Part shown: positions 1 through 8,100 of the stretch, in pieces | Numbering within the stretch: the stretch's first letter is position 1 | Layout: the number at the start of each line of letters is the position of its first letter | NCBI GenBank assembly: GCA_964392655.1 | Contig: CAYMQY010000140.1 | Coordinates: 1-11,718, forward strand | DNA: 11,718 nucleotides | Direction: 5' to 3' | Source of the DNA: M3007 sp964392655 | Lineage (GTDB): Bacteria > Bacteroidota > Bacteroidia > Chitinophagales > Saprospiraceae | Notes under the pieces: generated by a model | Told to the model about the DNA's origin: nothing | Database searches by the model: none | What the model saw: only the letters and a program-made list of their open reading frames with translations | Program-made: the position numbers and the translations under genes

Positions 1-2335
1 CGCTGCTCCAGTCGTCGTTGGAGTTTTTGGCCTGTAGTTCGAATGTATATCGCCCCGGAGGGATGCCCACAAAGTTTGCGGTACGTTGAAATCCCGTGCT
101 CACCCAGTTTTGGGCGAGCGGCAGGAGCCGGTAACGGTATTGCACTATGGCAGGATCACCAGCATCCGGAGCAGCAAATGAGATGACCAGATTGTTTCGG
201 TCGTGCGGCAGATGTAGGCTAAGGGTATTGTCCGGGTTGATGCGCAAGGGGAGGTCATTTCGAGAGAAGTTGAGGTTTTGTCCATTTACTGCAATATCGG
301 TCACCACAACCTCGAAGGAAGGAGTTGTCTGTTGAGCGGCGTTGGGCCGGACGACAAACAGCCCTTCGATACTGCCAAATGCGAGGTCGCCGGAGGGCGT
401 GTAGCCATACCCGCCGGTATTGAACTCGATGTCTATGGCGGGTTCCACCTTGTTGTAATTGTAGAATGTTTGATTGCGCAGGTCGAAGCGCGAAAGCCCT
501 TGGTTGGTGCTCAGCCAAAAGTAATCGGAGGAATCGGGCAGTATTCCATAGACCACATTATTGGCCAACCCGTCTTTTGTCGTGAAGTGTTTTGTCGTTT
601 GTGTACGGGCATCGAAGCGGGCCAGCCCCCCGCCCCGGAGACCGATCCACAGCACATCCAATATTTTCGGGTCGGGACAAATACTTAGTATCCAATCAGT
701 TTTGAACAATGCAGGATTGTTGTCGTCGTTCTGCCAGACGCGAAACGTCGGCTTGGCCTCCGGGTTTGTTACTTGAATCAAGCCGTTGTTGCTGCCGATC
801 CACAAATTGCCCGCCCGGTCTTCCACTAAAGCCGTGCTGCGCAGTTGGTCCGTCCGGTTTTGAGGGAAATACGGACCGATGTCCCAGGTATCCGGCGGGC
901 TTTCCTTTGGCGGGATACGGACGATGTTGCCTCTGTTGCCCGCCAACCAGATGGCCCCCCGGGAGTCTTCGAACAGCTGTACCTGCACATCCCTGAGCCA
1001 ATGAAGGGATACGGGCCACTCCGTCCATCGGTTAGTCGTGTGGTCTTTTTTAAGGAGGACCAACTCCCTTTGCCTGAGCGCAGCCGTCCACCAGTCGCCC
1101 CCTTTAGTGATCAGTATGCTGTACGGGAAGTATTTTTTGGATAGTGTAGTGGTCCATGGCGCAGGTTCCAATTGGCCGGTTTTCAGGTTGGATACATGGT
1201 GCGGGTAGGGGCTTCCCGGCCATACGCGTCCGTCGGGAAGAAAGCGGAAGTTGTAAAAACTGTATTGAGGCAAGTATCGCTTGAAATCTAATTTTCCACG
1301 GCTGATCTTGCGAACGCCAAAACCACTTGTGCCGACCCAAAGGTTGCCGGAATGATCAATGGTGGCGGCCTGGGTGGGCAATATGTCCAACTCAAAAAAA
1401 GATGGAAATTGCCGGTAAAATGACATTTGATCAAACCCGGGAGTTTCCCGACGCGATCCAAGGGTGTCCATGCGGTGCAACACGGTCGTTCCGATGCGGA
1501 GCAACAAGATTTCGCCCCCGGGCATCTGCACGAACTCCGACCAATTTTGTAGGTTATCGGGCTGATTGTGCTGCGTTTCTTCGGGAAGAAAAACAGCGCC
1601 TTGTTTCCCGTTTATCCAGTACACCAGGCGGTAGTTTCCAAATCGGCGATGGGGCAGGGTGCGCGGGTCGGACCGTTCGGCGCTGCGCGTCTCGGGATTT
1701 ATCCGGCAATGCCGATTTTGCGCGTCGCCGGCGATCAGGATGGAGTCCTGAAGCATTTGCAGATTAACTAATGGGCCGTTTACGTCGGCCCCGAGTGAGA
1801 CGTGCAGCACCTGAAATGCGTGGTCGCCCAAACGCCCGTTCCGGATCATGCCGGCCAAATTATCGGGCGGGCGCACCAACAGCACGCCGGAGGTGCCGGG
1901 TTGTTGGTGGTTTACCCATACCCGCCCATCCGAACAGGTTATGATCCGGCCCACGTCGGCACCGGGCAGGGCAGTGACGGTTTCTGCCAAGTGTACAAAT
2001 CGGTCACTATGTGGGTCATATACGACAAGGCCTTTGTCGGTGCCGAGCCACAGCAGGCCATGCCGATCTTCCGTGATGCAATTTATAAAATTGGACTTGA
2101 GCGACCACGGCAGGGTATTGTCCTGGTCGAAGCGCTTGATCTGGTACCCGTCGTAACGGTTCAGCCCGTTGAAGGTGCCGATCCACATAAATCCCCTGCT
2201 GTCCTGAAAGAGACAACTGACAAAACCTTGCGACAACCCGTCGGCGACAGTAATTGACTGAACGCGTAAATCTTGTGCTCGCCCGACACAACAGTATGTC
2301 AGCAGCAGGAATGGAATGGCAAGTTTTTTCAGCAT
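1..2335 (-). CDS. Two-component regulator propeller (Reg_prop / Y_Y_Y) sensor protein, partial
   Basis: The reading frame is open from ATG at 2335 to the left edge, giving 778 residues with the C-terminus missing. Residues 1-20 form a signal peptide (MLKK start, hydrophobic run, cleavage after GRA before Gln), so the following region should lie in the periplasm. Reg_prop propeller blades are recognisable by their repeated D.xG.xW(I/L/V)GT..GL pattern: DSRGFMWIGTFNGL and EDRHGLLWLGTDKGL near the N-terminus, HSGNLWVGTSGFG near residue 325, DSRGAIWLAGN near 458, EDRAGNLWIGSNNGL near 508, VLWIGLRGGGL near 565 and YFWLSTNQGL near 608. From about residue 678 the sequence becomes the Y_Y_Y domain (YRYRLLPLAQNWVS, YTFELQAKNS). 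In the family this sensor is normally followed by a membrane helix and a histidine kinase, LytTR-type kinase or HTH output; which one applies is not visible. Many relatives sense glycans beside SusC/SusD genes, but none occur here. The start is fixed by the signal peptide. Confidence 0.93.
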   Translation of the reverse strand, partial: MLKKLAIPFLLLTYCCVGRAQDLRVQSITVADGLSQGFVSCLFQDSRGFMWIGTFNGLNRYDGYQIKRFDQDNTLPWSLKSNFINCITEDRHGLLWLGTDKGLVVYDPHSDRFVHLAETVTALPGADVGRIITCSDGRVWVNHQQPGTSGVLLVRPPDNLAGMIRNGRLGDHAFQVLHVSLGADVNGPLVNLQMLQDSILIAGDAQNRHCRINPETRSAERSDPRTLPHRRFGNYRLVYWINGKQGAVFLPEETQHNQPDNLQNWSEFVQMPGGEILLLRIGTTVLHRMDTLGSRRETPGFDQMSFYRQFPSFFELDILPTQAATIDHSGNLWVGTSGFGVRKISRGKLDFKRYLPQYSFYNFRFLPDGRVWPGSPYPHHVSNLKTGQLEPAPWTTTLSKKYFPYSILITKGGDWWTAALRQRELVLLKKDHTTNRWTEWPVSLHWLRDVQVQLFEDSRGAIWLAGNRGNIVRIPPKESPPDTWDIGPYFPQNRTDQLRSTALVEDRAGNLWIGSNNGLIQVTNPEAKPTFRVWQNDDNNPALFKTDWILSICPDPKILDVLWIGLRGGGLARFDARTQTTKHFTTKDGLANNVVYGILPDSSDYFWLSTNQGLSRFDLRNQTFYNYNKVEPAIDIEFNTGGYGYTPSGDLAFGSIEGLFVVRPNAAQQTTPSFEVVVTDIAVNGQNLNFSRNDLPLRINPDNTLSLHLPHDRNNLVISFAAPDAGDPAIVQYRYRLLPLAQNWVSTGFQRTANFVGIPPGRYTFELQAKNSNDDWSS

Positions 2336-2365
2336 CTGGAAGTGTTTGTTCGGTTGTTTTCGACA

Positions 2366-2397
2366 CAAAGGTTCAAATCGGGACGGCATTAGACAAA
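2366..2397 (-). promoter_or_regulatory. Candidate Bacteroidota-type promoter for the Reg_prop sensor gene
   Basis: Read on the minus strand there is TTTG (2394-2397), a 20-base spacer, then AACCTTTG (2366-2373). This differs by one base from the Bacteroidota pattern TTTG-N18..20-TAnnTTTG. The -7 box ends 30 bases before the ATG at 2335, a reasonable short leader. There is no clear Shine-Dalgarno sequence. The motif is seen directly; its activity is inferred. Confidence 0.45.
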
Positions 2398-2546
2398 CTG
2401 TGGGCAGAAAAGTCATGGATTATGGCCAAAAATACATCGTCGTAAAGGCTTGCGGGTGGCACATTTGCCCTCTTGTTGAACAGACAATCGCCCGGTCGGT
2501 GCTGCTCGTGCCGGTCTAGTTAATCGTGTTTGAAAAGTCAATTGTC

Positions 2547-3998
2547 ATGCAGGAAATTCTCGAGTTGCTCCGGGTATTGGAGCAACATAACATACGTTTT
2601 ACGCAACGGGAACCGGAATCGGATGCCGATGAAAGTCTTTTGCGGCTCATAAACGAATTTCGAAACGGTCGGTATGCTACGGATACAGTTGAGGGTATTA
2701 CTCCGGGAGCGTCGGCGGATTATTCCGACCTGGAGTCTGATCGAGGCTTGCTTCGTGAACGACTTGGGCAAGCCGTCAAAGACTTTGTGAAGGAACTGGA
2801 GCAATACACAGATGTTCAGCAAGCCCATCTGGAATGCCAGAAGTTGTGGCTGAATGTGCGGACGTTGAGCGGTAAAAATGCGACTACTCTGGCCATGGAC
2901 CTGGCCGGCCACCTTCTGATTATCGCCGGCAAACTTGACTTCACATTACTCGCAATGGATGTGGCTATGTACCTGCGAATGAAGTGTTGCATGCAGTATT
3001 TCGGTAGCGAAATGTGCACGGAATCGGAGGCCAGGTATCAGTTTTTTCGGCAGACACTGGATGCGGAGTTTCGTGCCGAAAAAATGTACTCGGATTTGAC
3101 GGCACGCTGGTGGGGCAGCCAAACAACCGACGAGTCGTTGCATGCGTCGGCGAAAGCAAATTTGACGGAACTTGAACCCTTGATGGCCGAATTCAGCAGT
3201 TCCAAACTGCATTTGTATGGAAATTTGGTCAAGTTACAGCAATATCTTTTTGCCCGGGACTACCCGGCCGCCCGGGATCATTGTGAAAAATCCATCCGGT
3301 ATTTTCTCGGGAAGCCCTACCATGCAAAAGACCCTTTGCAAGTTTTTTACTACTCCCTGCTGCTTTGCAGCATTCATCTGCGCGATACAGAACGGGGCAA
3401 AAAAGCGGCGGATGCCTGCCTGTCGCTTGCAGGAGAACAGGTGTCAAACCAATTTAAAATCAAGGAATTACTCGTCTTGTTATACCTGCACACCCGTAAC
3501 TATTCGGAGGCCGCCAACCTGTTTTCCAGGGTAGCGGCAAATTATCGTTTCGCTTTTCTGCCCGGCACCCTGCGGGCAAACTGGAGTATCTTCGGCGCCT
3601 ATCTGGCTCTGGCAGGTGTTGTTGCGTCGGATGGAGAGACCTCCAAACCTATGCGGGCAAAGGGTGCAACATCGCATGAATACACCGGTGCACTGCTGAT
3701 CGCGGAGTACATTCGGCTGCTGCAAGAAAAAAGGCAGGATGCAGTTCGCAGCCGGGTATCGGAACTGGAGCATTTCCTGTCGCAGAGGAATACCGGGAGT
3801 CGTACAAGTGTATTCATTCAAATGCTGCTCCGGGTATCGGAAGCCGATTTTAAGCCGGCCGGGGTTAGCCGGCTTGTTGCAGGACACTTGGAACACTTGC
3901 GAACACTACCGCTCGATTTGGCTACTCCGACCCTGGAACTGGAGGTGCTGCCCTACGAGGATTTGTGGCAAATAGTCCTTCAAGCGCTGGAGGCCTGA
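2547..3998 (+). CDS. Hypothetical cytosolic helical protein, TPR-like
   Basis: I do not recognise this gene as a named family. It encodes about 483 residues, ending in TGA at 3996-3998. There is no signal peptide or membrane helix, so it is probably cytosolic. The N-terminal part (about the first 110 residues) is charged and helical, with heptad-like stretches (ILELLRVLEQHN, KDFVKELEQY). The middle and C-terminal parts read as paired amphipathic helices of the TPR/solenoid type, for example DYPAARDHCEKSIRYFLG, DTERGKKAADACLSLAGE and NYSEAANLFSRVAANYRF, each with small residues at the usual packing positions. No catalytic motif is visible, so a scaffold or protein-interaction role is the likeliest reading. 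The frame also allows a GTG start at 2526 (stop TAG at 2517-2519 upstream). I prefer ATG 2547 because this phylum rarely uses GTG and the bases before the ATG are A-rich. It is divergent from the sensor gene and has no obvious promoter of its own by motif. Confidence 0.88.
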   Translation: MQEILELLRVLEQHNIRFTQREPESDADESLLRLINEFRNGRYATDTVEGITPGASADYSDLESDRGLLRERLGQAVKDFVKELEQYTDVQQAHLECQKLWLNVRTLSGKNATTLAMDLAGHLLIIAGKLDFTLLAMDVAMYLRMKCCMQYFGSEMCTESEARYQFFRQTLDAEFRAEKMYSDLTARWWGSQTTDESLHASAKANLTELEPLMAEFSSSKLHLYGNLVKLQQYLFARDYPAARDHCEKSIRYFLGKPYHAKDPLQVFYYSLLLCSIHLRDTERGKKAADACLSLAGEQVSNQFKIKELLVLLYLHTRNYSEAANLFSRVAANYRFAFLPGTLRANWSIFGAYLALAGVVASDGETSKPMRAKGATSHEYTGALLIAEYIRLLQEKRQDAVRSRVSELEHFLSQRNTGSRTSVFIQMLLRVSEADFKPAGVSRLVAGHLEHLRTLPLDLATPTLELEVLPYEDLWQIVLQALEA

Positions 3999-4089
3999 TC
4001 AAACTAGCAGTAACACATGGTGCTGATTGCTGTTTTTGCAACTGCTGTAAGTCAGCGACTTAAACAGGAATTGTGGAAAAAGCCCGGGG

Positions 4090-4119
4090 ATTGGCCAGGT
4101 AACGAAAATTGTATTTTTG
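4090..4119 (+). promoter_or_regulatory. Candidate promoter upstream of possible small RNA
   Basis: The sequence shows ATTG (4090-4093), an 18-base spacer and TATTTTTG (4112-4119). The -7 box is a perfect match to TAnnTTTG and the -33 box is one base off TTTG. The 18-base spacer equals that of the two promoter candidates further downstream. A second perfect -7-like box, TACTTTTG, lies at 4146-4153 but has no TTTG at a usable distance. Confidence 0.35.
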
Positions 4120-4124
4120 TTATG

Positions 4125-4353
4125 TATAAAAGTTTGCCCGACATTTACTTTTGCCCCATGTTTAATCAAAAGTCTGTTTTCTCATGAACAAAGTTTACTC
4201 GTCTTCCGGAATCAAATGCGCTTCAGTTGGCAGGCACGCCGGCGGCATCGTGGATACTACCGCTATTTAAGCGCGGCAGCATCTGCGGATGCGCGGGGCA
4301 TAAGACACCTGAAGCGTACTGCGGGGCCACTCCTGAAAGGGGGTGGCCTTTTT
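4125..4353 (+). ncRNA. Candidate small RNA or orphan leader transcript, about 230 nt
   Basis: The unit is bounded by a promoter-like motif at 4090-4119 and a strong intrinsic terminator ending at 4353. Inside are two perfect hairpins: CGCT-ATTTA-AGCG at 4261-4273 and GCATC-TGCG-GATGC at 4279-4292. It does not match the conserved cores I know for tmRNA, RNase P RNA or the signal recognition particle RNA. An ATG at 4184 opens a 28-codon frame ending with TAA at 4268-4270. Its context (CTCATGAACAAAG) resembles the starts of the next two genes (CTCATGAAAAA), so this could also be the relic of a third gene or a translated leader. The 5' end is an estimate from the promoter motif. Alternatively the stretch is only the 3' UTR and terminator of the helical-protein gene. 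Confidence 0.3.
4325..4353 (+). terminator. Intrinsic (rho-independent) terminator
   Basis: GGCCACTCC pairs with GGGGGTGGCC around a short GAAA-containing loop (hairpin 4325-4348), followed directly by TTTTT (4349-4353). The arrangement works for plus-strand transcription only. It would end the candidate small RNA, or read-through from the helical-protein gene 327 bp upstream, and it insulates the secreted-protein gene starting at 4554. Confidence 0.8.
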
Positions 4354-4469
4354 CATTTGAAGCCACTGGATACCCGGTCTGCAGAAGTCGCATTTCCGGT
4401 CGCAAGATTGAGCGATCGGCTGTTTTTGGGCAATGTCCACAAAAATTCCAGACATTTTTTGGCCGAGTA

Positions 4470-4499
4470 TTTGGTAAACAATAATTACTCGTACTTTCG
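4470..4499 (+). promoter_or_regulatory. Candidate promoter of the small secreted protein gene
   Basis: TTTG (4470-4473), an 18-base spacer and TACTTTCG (4492-4499) match the Bacteroidota pattern with one mismatch in the -7 box. The box ends 54 bases before the ATG at 4554 and lies downstream of the terminator at 4325-4353, so the gene should have its own transcript start. The geometry is nearly the same as that upstream of the giant protein gene. Confidence 0.5.
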
Positions 4500-4553
4500 C
4501 CCTGTTTTAATCCGTAAAGTCTGGTATACCATTTTAATAACTCGTTGGTACTC

Positions 4554-5024
4554 ATGAAAAAAATAGTTACATCTCTCTCCTCTTTTGCAACAAAAGCGGC
4601 AGGCATCCCGGCATTGTGCACGCTTTTTTTTCTTTTTTTGGTGGCTTCGATCTCGGCGCAAAGCGTAGATCATGCTGAAATCGGCGACTACAGCAAAGTC
4701 GTGTGGCGTCCGCTTGCCGGTCTGAATGCGGTCATCGCTCAAGAGGATGCCCGCCTGGATGGTTTTCTGGCCACCCCTGATCTTCAGGAAAGGGATCGGG
4801 CCATCTACACGGCTTACAAGCGCATGCTTGCGTACACGCAGGTTCTCATTCAGGACAGCAAGCCGGTTGATGAGGCCATCTTTGAGGGCTACGAAAAAGT
4901 TCTGGCTGAAGCGCCCAACGACAAGCAGTTGGAGCTGTTGCCCGAGGGCTTGCTGATGACCTTTATTCCCGTTCTGGTAGAAGTGCTCGCCGAACCTCAG
5001 GTGCCGGATATGTCCGGCCAATAA
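4554..5024 (+). CDS. Small secreted protein of unknown function
   Basis: The gene encodes 156 residues and ends in TAA. I do not recognise the family. Residues 1-35 form an unusually long signal peptide: Lys at 2-3, Lys14, then the hydrophobic core CTLFFLFLVASI, with cleavage after ISA before Gln36. The mature part is about 121 residues, without cysteine or a second membrane segment. It is acidic and appears almost entirely helical, for example AVIAQEDARLDGFL, RAIYTAYKRMLAYTQVLI and DEAIFEGYEKVLAEA. It could be exported to the periplasm or outside, and there is no lipobox. An in-frame TTG lies three codons earlier (4545), but ATG 4554 gives the normal MKK signal-peptide start. It is 87 bp from the giant adhesin-like gene on the same strand, so a shared role (chaperone, stabiliser or co-secreted partner) is possible but inferred from context only. 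The signal-peptide coding region contains runs of 8 and 7 T separated by one C (4624-4639). Confidence 0.85.
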   Translation: MKKIVTSLSSFATKAAGIPALCTLFFLFLVASISAQSVDHAEIGDYSKVVWRPLAGLNAVIAQEDARLDGFLATPDLQERDRAIYTAYKRMLAYTQVLIQDSKPVDEAIFEGYEKVLAEAPNDKQLELLPEGLLMTFIPVLVEVLAEPQVPDMSGQ

Positions 5025-5026
5025 GG

Positions 5027-5056
5027 TTTCGTGCTTTTTTGAGAGAAATACCTTCG
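5027..5056 (+). promoter_or_regulatory. Candidate promoter of the giant surface protein gene
   Basis: TTTC (5027-5030), an 18-base spacer and TACCTTCG (5049-5056) form a two-mismatch version of the Bacteroidota pattern. The -7 box ends 55 bases before the ATG at 5112, compared with 54 bases for the preceding gene, and the spacer length is the same. That agreement raises the value of an otherwise weak match. The motif starts directly after the stop codon of the secreted-protein gene. Confidence 0.35.
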
Positions 5057-5070
5057 GATCGTGTTCGATC
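5057..5070 (+). other. Short perfect hairpin in the leader of the giant gene
   Basis: GATCG-TGTT-CGATC forms a perfect 5-bp stem with a 4-base loop directly after the -7-like box. The bases after it (TGTTTCCTG) are not a real U-run, so as a terminator for the upstream gene it would be weak. If transcription starts near here it would sit at the very 5' end of the mRNA, where such stems can protect against decay. The role is open. Confidence 0.3.
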
Positions 5071-5111
5071 TGTTTCCTGTTTATACTTACGTCTCTAATC
5101 ATTTCATTCTC

Positions 5112-8100
5112 ATGAAAAATAAGATACTCGCAAGCAAGCGGTTTTTCGCCGCTGTAGTTTTTGGGGCATTGGGCTTCCTTACCGGGCAAGTTTCCGCTCA
5201 AACCACACTCATCTCGCCTACGGGCGATGGCGGATTTGAGAACGGCTCCACGTTTGCCGCAAACGGGTGGACGGTGGTGAACGGCGCTACCAACCAGTGG
5301 TTCGTTGGTTCCGTAGCCCCACCTTCCGCCGGATCGAATTGTGCATATATTTCCGACGATCCGGCCGGGGCTACCTATAACTACCTCAACACGGCAGCCT
5401 CTACTGTACACTTCTACCGTGACGTTACGTTTCCCGCGGGACAAACCAGTATTACGCTATCGTTTAAATGGAAATGCCAGGGTGAGAGCAGCTATGACTA
5501 TGTGACGGTATTTGCTATGCCAACCGCCCTTACCCCTGTTGTGAACTCCCCGGCAGGCGGATTTCAAAGTTGGTTGAATATCCCGACTGTTTACCCCGGC
5601 GCAGCGATTCTTTGCACGCCGCCCAACCTGAACCTGCAAAGCACCTTCCAAACGATAACAGTATGCTTGCCTGCATCTTTCGCCGGCACGACCCGGCGCC
5701 TGGTGTTCATGTTTACGGATGATACTTCTGCCGGCACCCAACCTCCCGGCTCGATTGACGAAATATCGTTGGTATCTGCCGTTCCTCCGGGGGCGCCCGC
5801 CAATCAGCCTACCGCACTGGCGTTGACGCCGGCTGCGAGCTCAATCTCAGGCTCCTTTACCGCAGCGGTCGGTTCTCCGGCGGCAGACGGATATTTGGTG
5901 GTCAGAACGCCGACCAATACCCCCCCATCCGCGCCCGTGAACGGCACGACGTACACGGCCGGCCAAAATGCTTTGGGCGGCGTAATCGTATCCTCCAGTG
6001 CCGCTACTACGTTTAATGCAACCGGATTATCGCCTTCTACCCAGTACTTCTTCTGGATTTATTCTTATAATAACAATGTCGGATTCTGTGGCGGGCCGTA
6101 TTATAATACGACCGCTCCATTAGCCGGATCCGCCACTACCAGCGACTGCTCCGTTTCAGGAACAAGGTCGGTAGGCCCGGGCGGGTTTTATCCGACCATC
6201 ACCGCTGCCGTAGCCGACATCGTGGCCAACGGAGCAGGTGGAGCGGTTATTCTGGAATTGCAAAGCAACTACCTCAGCAGCGCTGAACCTGCTTTCCCGA
6301 TCGTGCTCCCTTCGTATTTGTGCGCCGGCCCGACACGCACGGTGACTATTCGTCCTGCCTTGGGAGCAACGGCTCTGTCCATCACCAGCAGTAATGCCAC
6401 GACCACGATAGATATCAACGGCGGTAACTGGTGGCGCTTCGACGGTCGCCCGGGCGGTGTTGGCTCGGCAAAAGAACTGAGTATCGTAAACACGAACGCC
6501 GCCGGCAACGCCATCCGCTTCATCAACGAAGCGTCTAACAACGTGGTACGCTACTGCGACATCCAGGGTCAAAACACGTCCACCTCAAGCGGGGTCATTT
6601 TGTTCTCAACCACGACCAATACACTCGGATTTGGTAACGATAACAACCTGATCGAGTTCAACGACATCCATGATACCCCCACGGGTACACCCGCCAACTG
6701 TATCTACAGCCTGGGTACTACGTCGTCTGCCTCGACCTGGAATAGCAGCAACACCATCGCCAACAACAACATCTTCAATTTTTTCCTGTCCACGAGTACT
6801 TCCATCGGTGCTTTCATTACCACCGGTAGCCATGCATGGACGATTACTGGTAACAGTTTTTACCAGACAGTACCGCGCACATTGGCTGCTGCCCAGTTTG
6901 GCGCCCTGAATTTTGCAAATACGATCACCGGAGAATTTGTCATCACCAACAACTTCATCGGCGGCACGGCTCCGCAGTGCGGTGGTGGCGCTATGACCCT
7001 GACGGGTGCCGGCAACTTCCGTGGCATGAACCTGACTGTGTCCGGCGCTACGACTCTGGTTCAAGGCAATACCATTCGGAACATCAACCTGACGTCTTCA
7101 ACTACCACCGCATTCAACGGTGCTATTATGTTGGGTCAGGGCACGTTTAACTGCACAGGCAATACCGTGGGTAGTCTGACTGAAAACAACAGTATTGTAC
7201 TGACGTTTTCCGGTACCGCTACCGGCCACACCTTCGGGGGCATCGTTGCAGGTGGTACGTCGCCGACGAACACCTCGACCATCAGCAATAACAGCGTGGG
7301 CGGAATCAGCATGACGATTTCCGGCGCACCGGCCTCACCGGCTACCGTGCGCCCGATTTCCGTGCAGGGCACAACGGTAGGCCACAATTTCATCATTAAC
7401 GGTAATACGATAGGCAGTACCACGCTGGCAAACAGCATTACCAACGATGCCAACATAGCCGGTTCTATCTCGGGCATCGTGTCGTTTTCCAATGCGCCGG
7501 ATCAGCAGATTACCAACAATACCATCGACAATATGACAGCATTGAGCACCGGCACTGCCAATGTCATGTGGGGTATTTTGGCGCAAGGTTCTTCCAATGT
7601 CGGCACTTTCAACATGACCGGCAACACGATCCGCAACCTGTCTTCGGCCAGTGCAGCCACCGGAACGGGCGGGGCCGCCTCCATCATGGGTATTTCCATG
7701 ATCACTAACCTGTCTACTTTTGGAACAAACAACGTGTCGCAAAACACGGTACATTCTTTAATAAACACCAACCCGACGGCATCGGCATCGGTAACCGGTA
7801 TTGTGAACAGCGTGCCGACGGTAACCAACAACACGTTGGCGCGCAACTTCATCCACAGTTTGAATCTGCAAAGTTCGACGCAAACGGGTATCGCTACGGG
7901 CATCCAGTTGAACGCCGGAACGGCCAATGTGCAGAACAATATGATCCGCCTCGGGGTAGATGCTGCCGGCAACGATATCACCGGCGGCTACGGCTTCTTC
8001 GGTATTCGGGAGGCTGCGGGCAACAACAACGTACACTTCAACAGTGTGTACATCGGCGGCTCGAACGTAGATGGCGCCAGCAACACGTTTGCATTCACCA

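Larger units (their letters stand above)
3999..4553. other. Long intergenic region (555 bp) with regulatory and possible small-RNA content
   Basis: No convincing protein gene lies here. The stretch just after the helical-protein gene (3999-4089) shows only weak imperfect pairing (GCTGA near 4022 with TCAGC near 4052) without a U-run, so that gene lacks an obvious terminator of its own. After it come a promoter-like motif at 4090-4119, a short open frame at 4184-4270 (28 codons), two perfect short hairpins (4261-4273 and 4279-4292), a strong intrinsic terminator at 4325-4353, and then a separate promoter-like motif at 4470-4499 serving the secreted protein downstream. Several longer open frames cross this region, but they run through the terminator and show no domain, signal peptide or sensible composition. 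Confidence 0.6.

Noticed and set aside
1..2335. Several plus-strand frames of 60-150 codons across the left part of the window
   Set aside because: They are shadows of the minus-strand sensor gene, whose Reg_prop blades are continuous through the whole stretch.
2427..2434. A perfect TATTTTTG -7-like box on the minus strand upstream of the sensor gene
   Set aside because: No TTTG lies at a usable distance upstream; the pair at 2366-2397 has both boxes with a 20-base spacer and is closer to the start.
4117..4557. A 146-codon plus-strand frame that overlaps the start of the secreted protein gene as ATGA
   Set aside because: The overlap looked like translational coupling, but the frame starts with TTG, runs straight through the intrinsic terminator at 4325-4353 and the promoter-like motif at 4470-4499, and has an unconvincing Arg-rich composition.
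4485..5444. A 319-codon open frame on the minus strand covering the small secreted protein and the start of the giant gene
   Set aside because: Both sense genes below it have good signal peptides and sensible starts. The antisense product contains a run of lysines that only mirrors the T tracts at 4624-4639, and it shows no domain.
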